In this document: positions 8,381 through 17,401 of the stretch, in pieces | Numbering within the stretch: the first letter of the stretch is position 1 | Layout of the letters: every line of letters starts with the position of its first letter | DNA from: Thaumasiovibrio sp047250365 | GTDB lineage: Bacteria; Pseudomonadota; Gammaproteobacteria; Enterobacterales; Vibrionaceae | Assembly (NCBI RefSeq): GCF_047250365.1 | Contig: NZ_JBLBVL010000010.1 | Span: 1-64,000, forward strand | Direction: 5' to 3' | DNA: 64,000 bases | Position numbers and translations under genes: made by a program | The notes under the pieces: model-generated | Databases searched by the model: none | Told to the model about the DNA's origin: nothing | Seen by the model: the letters and a program-made list of their open reading frames with translations, nothing else

Positions 8381-9175
8381 TTACGCCTCAAAGGTATTTT
8401 TTGATGGCGTAGACTCTGATTCCGTCGCGACAACATGTAACGTCACACCAAACATTTCACGATAGAGAATCCCTTTTACATTGAAGTAAAATGGTAATGT
8501 AATTAGTAGTCCTAGCCCCATGGTAAACATAGAAAATACAAATAAAATCAACACGACTAGATAGATTGGCAAGATTAGCATTAGTTTTCTATTCACAGCT
8601 TGTAATGAATAGAGGATCGCACGCAGTGGCGTGACTTTTTTCTCACACACCAGCAATAATCCCATGCTAAATGACATCGTTAGATAACCACCAATAATAG
8701 GGCTAATCGAACTTGCCAGTCCAAGCAGCGATGCTACCAAGAGCATAAAGATGGTCGCCTTTAGCGTATAAGAAAATCCTTTAAAGACATGTCTAGGACG
8801 CGTAGGAAGTCCTAATGCATGACTTAATCCCATTAAACTAACACCGGCAACAAACGGTGCACTCAATATATCTTTCCAAAAATCAGCCAGTTGAATCATT
8901 GACAGTTGTTCGATAGTAATCGGTTTGGAAACATCAACAATGTCACTCAGCAAAGTATGTAAATCACCAGATTGAATAATCAAGGAGAGGATAAAAATGG
9001 TGACTTGAGCGGCAAACATAAAGATGACCGCTGGAAGGAAGCGCAGATAATGCTTGTTGGTGACAGTCCAAGCCTCTTTCAAAATATCGACAGGTTTAAT
9101 GACAACCTGCCCTTTTAATGCTTTTTCCAGCGAGCCACCAACGTGAAAACCTTTCTTAATCTGATTTGGGTTCAT
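8381..9175 (-). CDS. Multi-pass membrane protein, unknown function
   Basis: A 264-residue protein with a 40-residue cytoplasmic N-terminus and about six hydrophobic segments (for example FLPAVIFMFAAQVTIFILSLII and LMLILPIYLVVLILFVFSMF). I do not recognise a defined family; the overall plan resembles YciC-like or glycerophosphodiesterase-associated membrane domains. Start taken at the ATG at 9175, the first Met before a non-hydrophobic, conserved-looking stretch; the ribosome site is weak. It lies 4 bp from the Bax-like gene, suggesting co-expression and an envelope function. Confidence 0.6.
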   Translation of the reverse strand: MNPNQIKKGFHVGGSLEKALKGQVVIKPVDILKEAWTVTNKHYLRFLPAVIFMFAAQVTIFILSLIIQSGDLHTLLSDIVDVSKPITIEQLSMIQLADFWKDILSAPFVAGVSLMGLSHALGLPTRPRHVFKGFSYTLKATIFMLLVASLLGLASSISPIIGGYLTMSFSMGLLLVCEKKVTPLRAILYSLQAVNRKLMLILPIYLVVLILFVFSMFTMGLGLLITLPFYFNVKGILYREMFGVTLHVVATESESTPSKNTFEA

Positions 9176-9290
9176 GATCAATATGACATAATAAAACACT
9201 TGGCCGACAGTATACGTTACCCAGTGCGTTCTACCAAAAAGGATCACATGCAAGCGAAGTTTAACTGATTCAAATTCGAGCCGTCGCACC

Positions 9291-9884
9291 CTATTGCTGA
9301 TACGCATTCAGCACAACAGAGACCACGGTACTGATTTTTTGTTCTAATTCGAGGCCTTCTGGTATCGGCTTGTGTTGCATTAACTGTGGCCACAAAAAAA
9401 AGCCTTGAAACAGGCTGTTATACACCTCTGTAATTTCAGTTGCATTCGTTTGCTTAATCTTGCCATGCTGTATCGCTTCGGCAAACCATTTAGAAATTCC
9501 TCTCGTGGCATACACCGTACTAATGACGCTTTTCGCTAATTCAGGTTCGCGAAGGAACTCCATTATAATTGTTTTAGAGAGAGCGAGCCCGTAAGTACAG
9601 TATAAAATATCGACTTCTTTATAAGTGAGAGCTGTTAGTTGAGTATATAAGCTCAATGCGTTATCGAAGGGGTAGTCGACAGTATCATCGACAGTTAGTT
9701 GAATCTCCCCCAATACCGCTTGAAATAACACCGCTTTACTTTCAAAGTGACGATAGAGCGTTCGCTTAGACACTTCGGCACGTGTACAGATACTGTCCAT
9801 GTTAGCGGCCAAAAAACCACGCTCGATAAATTCATTTTTTGCAGCGGCAATCATTGCTATATGTTTTTTCTCTGAACGGGTCAT
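9291..9884 (-). CDS. TetR/AcrR family regulator of adjacent RND pump
   Basis: A 197-residue TetR regulator. The N-terminal helix-turn-helix is clear (AKNEFIERGFLAANMDSICTRAEVSKRTLYRHFESKAVLF), followed by an all-helical ligand domain. The ATG at 9884 has AGGAGG six bases upstream; the 37-codon in-frame extension is rejected because it has no ribosome site and would cover operator DNA. It is divergent from an RND adaptor-pump pair 196 bp away, and palindromes lie between them, the normal layout of a repressor controlling its efflux operon and itself. Confidence 0.93.
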   Translation of the reverse strand: MTRSEKKHIAMIAAAKNEFIERGFLAANMDSICTRAEVSKRTLYRHFESKAVLFQAVLGEIQLTVDDTVDYPFDNALSLYTQLTALTYKEVDILYCTYGLALSKTIIMEFLREPELAKSVISTVYATRGISKWFAEAIQHGKIKQTNATEITEVYNSLFQGFFLWPQLMQHKPIPEGLELEQKISTVVSVVLNAYQQ

Positions 9885-9943
9885 CTCGCCTCCTACTTCA
9901 CCGTTAAGTTTGTGTCTCATCGTACCAATGATTACGTGCGCAT

Positions 9944-9961
9944 GTAAACTTAACGGTTTAC
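9944..9961. promoter_or_regulatory. Candidate TetR operator 1
   Basis: GTAAACTTAACGGTTTAC is an inverted repeat with arms GTAAAC/GTTTAC. Its 11-bp core AAACTTAACGG recurs in inverted orientation at 9901-9911, next to the tetR start. Located between tetR and the RND operon. Confidence 0.65.
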
Positions 9962-9984
9962 CTTTATAGTATAGCCCTTTAATA

Positions 9985-10000
9985 TAAACTTCCAAGTTTA
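9985..10000. promoter_or_regulatory. Candidate TetR operator 2
   Basis: TAAACTTCCAAGTTTA is a perfect 16-bp palindrome with the same AAACTT half-site as operator 1, centred about 40 bp away. Likely bound by the adjacent TetR protein. Confidence 0.65.
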
Positions 10001-10080
10001 CTTTTATGGTGTTAATTGAGCATCAAGATATGTCTCATATACACCGGTAATTCATCGCATTAGTAATAGGAAGGTACTCG

Positions 10081-11196
10081 GTGAGTAACAAAGGATGTTC
10101 ACTAACAACAGGCAATCACAGACAGATGATATTAGGACTGGCTGTGTTAATGGTTTCAATCATTATTTCAGGTTGTCGCACAAGCCCAGAAACCAACCCA
10201 ACCAAACATGTGATTAGACCTGTTTTAACCGAAACAGTGACGGATAGGAAAAACAATCAACCTGCGTTTAATGGTGTCGTTCGCGCGGCTAAACGGGCTG
10301 ATCTCGCGTTTCGTGTTGGAGGCCATATAACAGATATTTACGTTGATGAAGGCGACCATGTAAAAAGCGGTCAGTTAATCGCAAAACTTGATTCACGCGA
10401 TCTTGAATCAGCCTTGAACTCCGCTGCCATTGAAATGGAAAATGCCACTATTGAGTATGAGCGAGCTAAAGCCATTTATGAGAATAGCCGCGCTATTTCT
10501 GAAAGTGCTCTAGATACGGTGATGACACGTTTTAATTTGATTAAAACACGCTATGAAGAGGCCAAACGTCAGGTCGAATACGCCCAATTACGTGCACCGT
10601 TCGATGGTATCGTGGGTTTGAAAATGGTTGATATTCATACTGAAATTCAAGCGAACTCACCCGTTGCAATTCTCCACGATCTTAATGATCTCGAAGTCAT
10701 CGTTAATATTCCACATAGTGTTATGCTGTCAAGCCATCGCGGAACGAAGGCATTTGCACAGCTCTCTGCCCTTTCTGGCTATCGTTTCCCTTTAACGTTA
10801 CGTAGTTATGCAACACAAGCTGACCCTATTTCCCAAACTTACGCTGTTGCTCTTGGGTTTGATGACCTAAAAGGAATGCGGATCTTACCCGGTATGGCAG
10901 TAAAAGTGTTCCCGCACTCCCCTGAGTTATCAAGTGAGACAAGTGATGAGCAACTGATATCAATCCCGTTAACCGCTGTTGTTCCCAATAATCAGGGCCA
11001 ACAATACGTTTGGGTAATTGACGACAATAATACCGTGCAAAAACGATACGTTGCGGTCGGACATCTCAAGAAGGATCGGGTAGTTATCAAAGACAATTTA
11101 AAGCAAGGCGAACGTATTGCAATTGCAGGAGTATCTAGCCTTAGCAATGGTCAAGAAGTAAGACCTTACAGCAATGAAAATGCCGGAGGTCAATAA
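10081..11196 (+). CDS. RND efflux periplasmic adaptor lipoprotein
   Basis: Membrane fusion protein that links an inner-membrane RND pump to an outer-membrane channel. 371 residues, GTG start with AGGAAGG upstream. The signal ends in a lipobox (IISGC near residue 32). The order is lipoyl half-motif (AFRVGGHITDIYVDEGDHVKSGQLIAKLD), a helical hairpin (residues roughly 105-160), the second lipoyl half (AQLRAPFDGIVG) and a beta-barrel/membrane-proximal domain. Its stop codon overlaps the pump start by one base (TAATG). No outer-membrane TolC gene is adjacent, so a TolC encoded elsewhere is presumably used. Confidence 0.93.
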   Translation: MSNKGCSLTTGNHRQMILGLAVLMVSIIISGCRTSPETNPTKHVIRPVLTETVTDRKNNQPAFNGVVRAAKRADLAFRVGGHITDIYVDEGDHVKSGQLIAKLDSRDLESALNSAAIEMENATIEYERAKAIYENSRAISESALDTVMTRFNLIKTRYEEAKRQVEYAQLRAPFDGIVGLKMVDIHTEIQANSPVAILHDLNDLEVIVNIPHSVMLSSHRGTKAFAQLSALSGYRFPLTLRSYATQADPISQTYAVALGFDDLKGMRILPGMAVKVFPHSPELSSETSDEQLISIPLTAVVPNNQGQQYVWVIDDNNTVQKRYVAVGHLKKDRVVIKDNLKQGERIAIAGVSSLSNGQEVRPYSNENAGGQ

Positions 11197-14100
11197 TGGA
11201 TATCGCTCGCTATACGATAGCTAAGCGCACCAGTGTCTGGGTGTTGATATCCCTGATGTTACTTGGTGGATACATCAGCTATCTTAAACTAGGACGTTAC
11301 GAAGATCCCGAATTCACCATTCGAAAAGCCGTTATTTATACCTCCTATGCCGGCGCGACCACGCAAGAAGTGTCTGATGAGATAACAGATGTTATCGAAG
11401 GCGCAGTTCAATCATTGCAAGAAGTGAAAGAGATCACGTCAGTATCGAAGCAAGGTATCTCTGAAGTTACTGTCGAGATCAAGCTTGAGTTTGCTAAATC
11501 GAATGCTGAACTGCAACAAGTGTGGGACAAATTACGACGCAAAGTGTCGGATGCTCAACGTCAACTCCCGCCAGGTGCAACACCGTCAATTGTAAATGAC
11601 GATTTTGCTGACGTTTATGCGCTGTTTTACGCCGTGACAGGAGAAGGGTTTAGCCAGCAACAACTATCAAACTATGTGGATACTTTACGGCGCGAACTCG
11701 TTCTTGTTCCTGGCGTTGCTAAAACGGTAACACTGGCAGAGCAACAACAAGTCATTTTCATTGAAATATCGAGTGAACAACTGGCTCGGCTTGGGCTCTC
11801 ATCCGAGTCCATATATCAAGTTCTCCAAAAGCAAAACCTAGTGACAGTCGCAGGCAACCTAAGAGCAGGTGATATGCGTATCCCTGTCATACCCAAATCA
11901 AACATCAACACGTTTAATGACTTAAAGAATTTGCAAGTCGCAATCGGAAAGAATGCTGTACTACGTTTGGGCGACATTGCCGATATTACACGAGGGTATC
12001 AAGAGCCAGCATCAATGTTGATGCGGTACAATGGTATGCCCGCTATCGGTCTTGGCATTTCAAACGTAGCAGGTGGCAATGTTGTTGAAATGGGTGACCG
12101 AGTAAAACAACGTATTGCTGAGTTGGAAAATCAACGACCAGTGGGGATAGAGTTGCATGCTATTTCGATGCAGTCAGACTCAGTCCGCGAATCGATTTCC
12201 AATTTTATTGATAATCTGGTCGCTGCAGTTGCAATTGTATTTCTGGTGTTACTTCTGTTTATGGGGTTACGTTCAGGCATCATTATTGGGTTTGTATTGC
12301 TACTAACGGTTGCTGGTACATTGTGTATCATGCTAGTCCAAGATATCGCGATGCAGCGCATTTCGTTAGGCGCGTTGATCATTGCCCTTGGTATGTTGGT
12401 TGATAATGCTATTGTCGTCACCGATGGCATTTTGGTTAGATTACAAAACAATCCCGATGAAGATAGAAAGACGATTGTATCTGACGTCGTCACAGCGACT
12501 AAATGGCCTCTGCTTGGGGGGACCGTCGTTGGTATTTGTGCATTTAGCGCTATCGGACTCTCTCCTTCAGATATGGGCGAATACGCAGGATCTCTATTTT
12601 GGGTAATTCTCTACTCGATGTTGCTAAGCTGGTTACTTGCTGTCACCGTCACACCAATGTTATGCCATGATCTTCTGAAGATAAAATCTCGAGACCGGCA
12701 TCAACGACAAAGCTTTATTATCCTAGCGTACAAGCGCCTGCTTATGTGGGTACTGGGGCATCGTAAATTATGCTGTTTGCTGGTTCTCTTTATTTTATCA
12801 ACGGCCATTTACAGTGTGCGCTTCATTCCACCGGGTTTCATGCCTGAATCGCAACGACCACAATTTGTGGTTGATGTCTATTTACCGCAGGGATCCGATA
12901 TTGCGAGGACAGAACAACTCGTTACCAACATCGAGCATGATATTCGTCATAAACAGGGCGTCACTAACCTATCTAGCTTTATTGGCGGTGGCGCATTACG
13001 TTTTATGCTGACCTACGCCCCAGAGGCTCGTAATACAAGTTATGCTCAGTTATTGGTCGATGTTGACGACTATAACGTTATTGCCTCACTCATAAGCCAA
13101 CTTCAAACTGAGCTAGAAATAAGCTATCCCGACGCTTCAATTAAAGTGTGGAAGTTCATGTTAGGGCGTGGCGGTGGAAAAAAAATTGAAGCTGGATTCA
13201 AAGGTCCAGATAGTAAAATACTGCGCCAGCTTGCTGAGCAAGCTAAGCAGATCATGCGTAGTGAACCTAAATTGATCGCCATTCAAGACGATTGGGGTGA
13301 GCAGGTACCTGTACTTCAACCGATATACTCTGCTGAAGAGGCACAGCGCTTTGGCCTAACAACACAAGAACTCAACCTCGCCATTGCGCAAACACTGTCC
13401 GGTCGTAATGTCGGTATGTATCGGGAGGCTGATAATCTGATTCCCATCGTTGTTCGTGCACCAGAAAATGAGCGCCTACATGAAAGAGCGGTACAAAGCG
13501 CAGAAGTGTTCAGCAATGCGATTTCTCAATTTATTTCCGTTGAGCAAATGATCGAGTCAGTCGATATCGTTTGGCAAGATGCAATTGTTAAACGTATAGA
13601 TAGGGTACCTACCATTCTTGCTCAAGCGGATCCTGCGCCTGATATTATAACGGCTGAAGCTTTTAACAGTGTGCGCGACAAAATAGAGGCTATCACATTA
13701 CCTCCTGGCTACGAGCTAATTTGGTATGGTGAATACAAGGCTTCAAAAGATGCTAATAAAGGGCTTGCGATATCCGCCCCGTACGGGTTTAGTGCCATGA
13801 TCTTATCCGTGATATTCATGTTCAATGCCTTGCGTCAGCCTCTCGTTATCTGGTTAACTGCCCCATTAGCAGTGATCGGTGTTACTGTTGGGCTGATCGT
13901 ATTTCAAACCCCCTTTGAGTTCATGGCTATTCTTGGCTTTTTGAGCCTAATTGGGATGATGGTTAAAAACGCCATTGTGCTGGTAGAGCAAATCGATGTC
14001 GAAATTGGTAATGGTAAAGCGCCCTATTTCGCGATCATCGATGCGGCTTTAACTCGTGCTAGGCCGGTGGTTCTTGGGGCATTAACCACAATATTGGGTG

Positions 14101-14243
14101 TTGCTCCACTACTCGTCGACCCTTTCTTTAAGAGTATGGCGGTAACAATTATGTTTGGTTTATTGTTTGCTACGGTGCTAACACTCATCATCATCCCACT
14201 GTTTTATGCCATTTTCTTTCGCGTTAAGATAACGTGTGCTTAG
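11196..14243 (+). CDS. RND efflux pump inner-membrane subunit
   Basis: A 1015-residue proton-driven RND transporter with the usual plan: TM1, a large periplasmic loop, TM2-6, a second loop, TM7-12. In TM4 the proton-relay position reads ALGMLVDNAIVVTDG, that is Asp-Asn instead of the Asp-Asp of AcrB; this variant is typical of a distinct branch of RND pumps. The conserved lysine in TM10 is present in LIGMMVKNAIVLVEQ. GGAGG lies before the ATG inside the end of the adaptor gene. Expression is probably repressed by the divergent TetR. Substrates cannot be inferred. Confidence 0.94.
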   Translation: MDIARYTIAKRTSVWVLISLMLLGGYISYLKLGRYEDPEFTIRKAVIYTSYAGATTQEVSDEITDVIEGAVQSLQEVKEITSVSKQGISEVTVEIKLEFAKSNAELQQVWDKLRRKVSDAQRQLPPGATPSIVNDDFADVYALFYAVTGEGFSQQQLSNYVDTLRRELVLVPGVAKTVTLAEQQQVIFIEISSEQLARLGLSSESIYQVLQKQNLVTVAGNLRAGDMRIPVIPKSNINTFNDLKNLQVAIGKNAVLRLGDIADITRGYQEPASMLMRYNGMPAIGLGISNVAGGNVVEMGDRVKQRIAELENQRPVGIELHAISMQSDSVRESISNFIDNLVAAVAIVFLVLLLFMGLRSGIIIGFVLLLTVAGTLCIMLVQDIAMQRISLGALIIALGMLVDNAIVVTDGILVRLQNNPDEDRKTIVSDVVTATKWPLLGGTVVGICAFSAIGLSPSDMGEYAGSLFWVILYSMLLSWLLAVTVTPMLCHDLLKIKSRDRHQRQSFIILAYKRLLMWVLGHRKLCCLLVLFILSTAIYSVRFIPPGFMPESQRPQFVVDVYLPQGSDIARTEQLVTNIEHDIRHKQGVTNLSSFIGGGALRFMLTYAPEARNTSYAQLLVDVDDYNVIASLISQLQTELEISYPDASIKVWKFMLGRGGGKKIEAGFKGPDSKILRQLAEQAKQIMRSEPKLIAIQDDWGEQVPVLQPIYSAEEAQRFGLTTQELNLAIAQTLSGRNVGMYREADNLIPIVVRAPENERLHERAVQSAEVFSNAISQFISVEQMIESVDIVWQDAIVKRIDRVPTILAQADPAPDIITAEAFNSVRDKIEAITLPPGYELIWYGEYKASKDANKGLAISAPYGFSAMILSVIFMFNALRQPLVIWLTAPLAVIGVTVGLIVFQTPFEFMAILGFLSLIGMMVKNAIVLVEQIDVEIGNGKAPYFAIIDAALTRARPVVLGALTTILGVAPLLVDPFFKSMAVTIMFGLLFATVLTLIIIPLFYAIFFRVKITCA

Positions 14244-14248
14244 GCGAT

Positions 14249-14285
14249 AAAAAGGTAGGAGTGGCAAAAACTTGCTCCTCCTACC
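14249..14285 (-). terminator. Terminator of cobB
   Basis: GGTAGGAG (14254-14261) pairs with CTCCTACC (14278-14285). On the minus strand the stem is followed by TTTTTATCG, so it mainly serves cobB; the RND operon converges on it. Confidence 0.75.
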
Positions 14286-14292
14286 TATGCCT

Positions 14293-15012
14293 TTAATGAT
14301 TCAATTCCAGCAATTCAGACACAAACGCGGGCACCACCACTGATGCATTACCGTAACGCTTTTCGGCAAATTCACTTTCAACTTCGCTCGGATCCAAATT
14401 TAGCTGCACGGTATGCGCACCTTGTAATGCCGCTTCATGCACAAAACCCGCAGCGGGATAAACAGCACCACTGGTGCCGATCGACACAAATAGGTCGCAT
14501 TCATTCAGCGCTTCATGGATACGATCCATACCAATTGGCATTTCACCGAACCATACAACATTAGGCCTTAGCAGTGATGGGATCTGACAGCAGTGGCAAT
14601 AATCATCTAACGAGATGTCCTTACTCCACTCTATTGTTTGACCTGATGTAGAGCACTGTGCTTTTAGTAACTCGCCATGCATATGGATAACATTGCGGCT
14701 ACCAGCAACCTCATGCAGGTTATCTATATTTTGTGTCACGATAGTCACTTTACCATCGAGCTCTTTTTCTAACTTCGCTAAAGCAAAGTGCGCTGCATTC
14801 GGGGCTACGTGATCAGAGCCTAACAACTGACGCCTTTCATTATAAAAATTCTGAACTAGCGCTGGATTACGCTGAAAACCTTCTGGCGTTGCTACATCTT
14901 CAATTCGATGGTTCTCCCATAGCCCATCTTGGTCACGGAATGTTCTAATGCCGGACTCCGCACTTATTCCAGCCCCAGTTAAAATGACAATATTTCGGTA
15001 TGGAACTAACAT
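14293..15012 (-). CDS. cobB: NAD-dependent protein deacylase CobB (sirtuin)
   Basis: Sir2-family enzyme that removes acetyl and succinyl groups from lysines using NAD. Motifs in order: GAGISAESGIRTFRD, TQNIDNLHEVAGS, HMHGELLKAQC with the catalytic histidine, the zinc cysteines (AQC and CHCC) and VVWFGEMP, which match E. coli CobB closely. 239 residues; it is the short form without the N-terminal extension seen in E. coli. AGGTG precedes the ATG. Stands alone on the minus strand. Confidence 0.95.
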   Translation of the reverse strand: MLVPYRNIVILTGAGISAESGIRTFRDQDGLWENHRIEDVATPEGFQRNPALVQNFYNERRQLLGSDHVAPNAAHFALAKLEKELDGKVTIVTQNIDNLHEVAGSRNVIHMHGELLKAQCSTSGQTIEWSKDISLDDYCHCCQIPSLLRPNVVWFGEMPIGMDRIHEALNECDLFVSIGTSGAVYPAAGFVHEAALQGAHTVQLNLDPSEVESEFAEKRYGNASVVVPAFVSELLELNH

Positions 15013-15112
15013 ATGTGCACCTATTTAGCGAAAATTAGTATCTTGATTTTATACAATTTTATCTACTTTTCTCTGCGACATTAGTCGAACATTCCCTATA
15101 CATCGATTTTAT

Positions 15113-15646
15113 TTAGGGCTGGATGATGACCTTTGTGCCTATTTCTACATTGTGAAATAGGAAAACAATATCTTCATCAGCCATTGCAACACAGCCCTCT
15201 GTCCAATCACTCGAAAGGTATTGATTCGTCGTTTGACGCCTTTCGATAGGATGACCATGCAAGAATATGTTGTCACCTGGATCCAACTCAAATTTCTCAG
15301 CAAAACGCAAATCTTTATCGTTGGGATAATTTAGTTCTAAGCTTAGGTAAAACTGGCTTCCTGCGTTTTTTGATCTGATGTAATAGTTTCCTTCCGGTGT
15401 CCGTCCGTCACCCCGCCAACGCTTGTGACCAATAGGGTCGAACCCTAAGCGAATCGGTATTACTTTCAGTGTTAGCTCTCCCGCCATCACGAGGAGTTGA
15501 CGCTGCTCTTTGTTGATGACCAACGCATCGATTGCTGCTGGATGAGCCATCTGAGGCGTTAAGCTTAGCAGTAGCAAACAAACGCCAAACGCGCCCCTTT
15601 TGCTCACACGCATACTTTTATGACATAAATATGAAATTACAGGCAT
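15113..15646 (-). CDS. L,D-transpeptidase (YkuD-type), YafK-like
   Basis: Exported YkuD-domain protein of 177 residues. The catalytic region reads FLHGHP (His132) followed by SDWTEGCVAM with nucleophile Cys152, the form seen in YafK/ErfK relatives. These enzymes form or break L,D cross-links or lipoprotein-peptidoglycan bonds. The signal peptide is GAFGVCLLLLSLTPQMAHPA; the first 11 residues before an internal Met may not be translated, and no start has a strong ribosome site. The gene is divergent from a tiny membrane peptide and mobA. Confidence 0.85.
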   Translation of the reverse strand: MPVISYLCHKSMRVSKRGAFGVCLLLLSLTPQMAHPAAIDALVINKEQRQLLVMAGELTLKVIPIRLGFDPIGHKRWRGDGRTPEGNYYIRSKNAGSQFYLSLELNYPNDKDLRFAEKFELDPGDNIFLHGHPIERRQTTNQYLSSDWTEGCVAMADEDIVFLFHNVEIGTKVIIQP

Positions 15647-15670
15647 AGCTATCGCTTTTTTTTTAGTTTT

Positions 15671-15689
15671 GTATATACTTTATATATAC
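15671..15689. promoter_or_regulatory. AT-rich palindrome in divergent promoter region
   Basis: GTATATA (15671-15677) and TATATAC (15683-15689) flank CTTTA. It lies between the L,D-transpeptidase gene and the peptide/mobA genes and probably contains promoter elements. It weakly resembles a ModE half-site pair, but the spacer is short. Confidence 0.35.
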
Positions 15690-15729
15690 CTTAGTTATAC
15701 GCAGTCTTTCACAATGCTCGGAGGTTACA

Positions 15730-15831
15730 ATGTCACAAAATGAAATGATAAAACCAAATCAAATGGGCCTAATCGGACGTATTTGCAGTGTTGCTGTCTG
15801 CGTCTTATTCATTGGTCTTTTCGCCATGTGA
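15730..15831 (+). CDS. 33-residue putative membrane peptide
   Basis: ATG with GGAGG six bases upstream, then 33 codons to TGA. The peptide has a polar N-terminus (MSQNEMIKPNQ) followed by a hydrophobic C-terminal span (residues about 13-32, ending IGLFAM). It is too short for routine gene calling. I do not recognise a family. It lies 113 bp ahead of mobA, which has its own ribosome site. The ribosome site and single transmembrane span favour a real gene; no independent evidence. Confidence 0.5.
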   Translation: MSQNEMIKPNQMGLIGRICSVAVCVLFIGLFAM

Positions 15832-15944
15832 ACGTGCTGGGCTCAGCGCTCTACTCTAAATGTGTGAGACTCCTACTCTCTGTCCGTCACTAGGCATCAA
15901 TCCACTCCAATGGTACTCTATCTATTTTAGATCAAGGACAAACA

Positions 15945-16532
15945 ATGGAAGTGGCTTGGGTAATACTTGCTGGTGGGCTGGGATCTCGCATGGGAGGAGC
16001 AAACAAAGGTTTAGTGAAGCTGAACGATCAATTAATGGTGGATCATATTTACCAAAAGCTGATTAGGCATACCAACAATATTTATATCAATACCAACACC
16101 CAACAAGCACAATATCAACATTATGGGCCACTTATCGCTGATTTAACCAAGGCACAACTTGGTCCCTTAGGTGGAATGCAAGCGGCTTTAGAATCTCTCA
16201 ATGAGAAGTGGGTAGGATTTATTCCTTGCGATGCACCGTTGATACCTTCAGATCTATTTGCACGGCTTGAGTTACACTGTAACGAGGATACTGATGTCAT
16301 TGTCGTATCTATTGGCCAGCGAATACAACCTGTATTCTGCCTCATGCACCAGCGCGTAGCGCCCAAGCTCACTGATTATCTATTGCAAGGTAAAAGAAAA
16401 GCGCTAGATTTCATTCTCTCTCAACGGTATACCACCATAGATTTTCAACAAGATGGGTTTTTCAACATAAATACAGTTGAAGAGCTGAAGAACATAGAAG
16501 CAGAAATTAAAAAAGGTATAAACGACCTTTAA
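15945..16532 (+). CDS. mobA: Molybdenum cofactor guanylyltransferase MobA
   Basis: Transfers GMP from GTP to molybdopterin to make the MGD cofactor of DMSO-reductase-type enzymes. 195 residues. The nucleotide-binding signature WVILAGGLGSRMGGANKGLV is at residues 4-23, the metal/GTP site GFIPCDAPLIP near 90-100, and FFNINTVEEL near the C-terminus. AGGA lies upstream of the ATG. mobB is not adjacent. Downstream gene converges. Confidence 0.95.
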   Translation: MEVAWVILAGGLGSRMGGANKGLVKLNDQLMVDHIYQKLIRHTNNIYINTNTQQAQYQHYGPLIADLTKAQLGPLGGMQAALESLNEKWVGFIPCDAPLIPSDLFARLELHCNEDTDVIVVSIGQRIQPVFCLMHQRVAPKLTDYLLQGKRKALDFILSQRYTTIDFQQDGFFNINTVEELKNIEAEIKKGINDL

Positions 16533-16577
16533 TCTCAATATATTTGGTATTTCGGTGTCTAGGTAACTCCAACGCGC

Positions 16578-16862
16578 CTACTGTTTCTTTGTCTTAGCTG
16601 CATTCTCCTTTTGCATCTGAATGTAGCTCCCAAGATGCATCGAGGCTGGCTTGCCACGTAAAAAGTACGGTATTTCGCTGACAGGTCTCGGTTTCGATGA
16701 GCTTTGCATGCGGACATACAACGTCCGGAACATGTTACGCGCAACGGCTCGACATATCTTATCGATAAAACGAGCCAACCCTTTCGCTAAACCACTCTTT
16801 ATTAATAAGCCAATGTGGCTTAATAGGATAAAAGCACCAATAGACCAATGTACTTCAATCAT
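16578..16862 (-). CDS. Small membrane-associated protein, unknown
   Basis: A 94-residue basic protein with one hydrophobic N-terminal segment (IGAFILLSHIGLLI) followed by a lysine/arginine-rich tail. No family recognised. GAGG lies 11 bases before the ATG, a rather long spacing. No overlapping longer coding frame on the other strand looks better. Probably a single-pass inner-membrane protein with a cytoplasmic tail. Confidence 0.45.
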   Translation of the reverse strand: MIEVHWSIGAFILLSHIGLLIKSGLAKGLARFIDKICRAVARNMFRTLYVRMQSSSKPRPVSEIPYFLRGKPASMHLGSYIQMQKENAAKTKKQ

Positions 16863-17401
16863 AACGCTATAAACCTCAATAAATCATTCCAACACTAAAT
16901 GCTCTGCATGTCATGCAATCACTCAAGCAATGAAACTAAATTTACCTTTTAGTGCACCTATATGTCACCACGACAGATGTAACAAAGTAGGAACAACAAT
17001 GTAACGCGATACCATTTATGAAATCTTATTTGTCAATTTTGATTACTTGGTATTTTAGGGCGGATCGTATTGTGGCTAAATCAAAACACAGTAAGAATGC
17101 AAATTGACCACTACTAAAAAGGTCTAATATTCAGAAACTTAAAATTCATTTACAAAATATAACCTTACTTTTCTTCAGTAAGAAGAACTGCCATTGTCTG
17201 CTAAAATGCGTTGCCAAGCGGAAAAAGGGAGCAGCTAATCGCCGCCAAGGTTATTTCTTTTACGATACAATTGACACACCTTGTTACACGAGCACAACAA
17301 ATGCACATCGTTGCAATTTTTAAGCAATCTGGATAGACCATTTCTGGGTAAGCCTTAAGGTAAACTACATAACAGTTGATTAATGTAGGTTTATTAAATA
17401 G
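16863..17401. other. 539-bp gap, no gene found
   Basis: AT-rich intergenic stretch. I see a TTGACA at 17271-17276 that could serve as a -35 for the downstream DUF3581 gene, without a convincing -10, and a small inverted repeat CTTACT/AGTAAG near 17164-17183. A 29-codon frame at 17018-17107 has no ribosome site and is not called. No tRNA or recognisable RNA motif. Confidence 0.6.

Noticed and set aside
15671..15689. ModE operator upstream of mobA
   Set aside because: Spacer is short and the conserved flanking CG bases are missing; kept only as a general palindrome.
17018..17107. 29-codon ORF in the gap before the DUF3581 gene
   Set aside because: No ribosome site and no hydrophobic or conserved feature.
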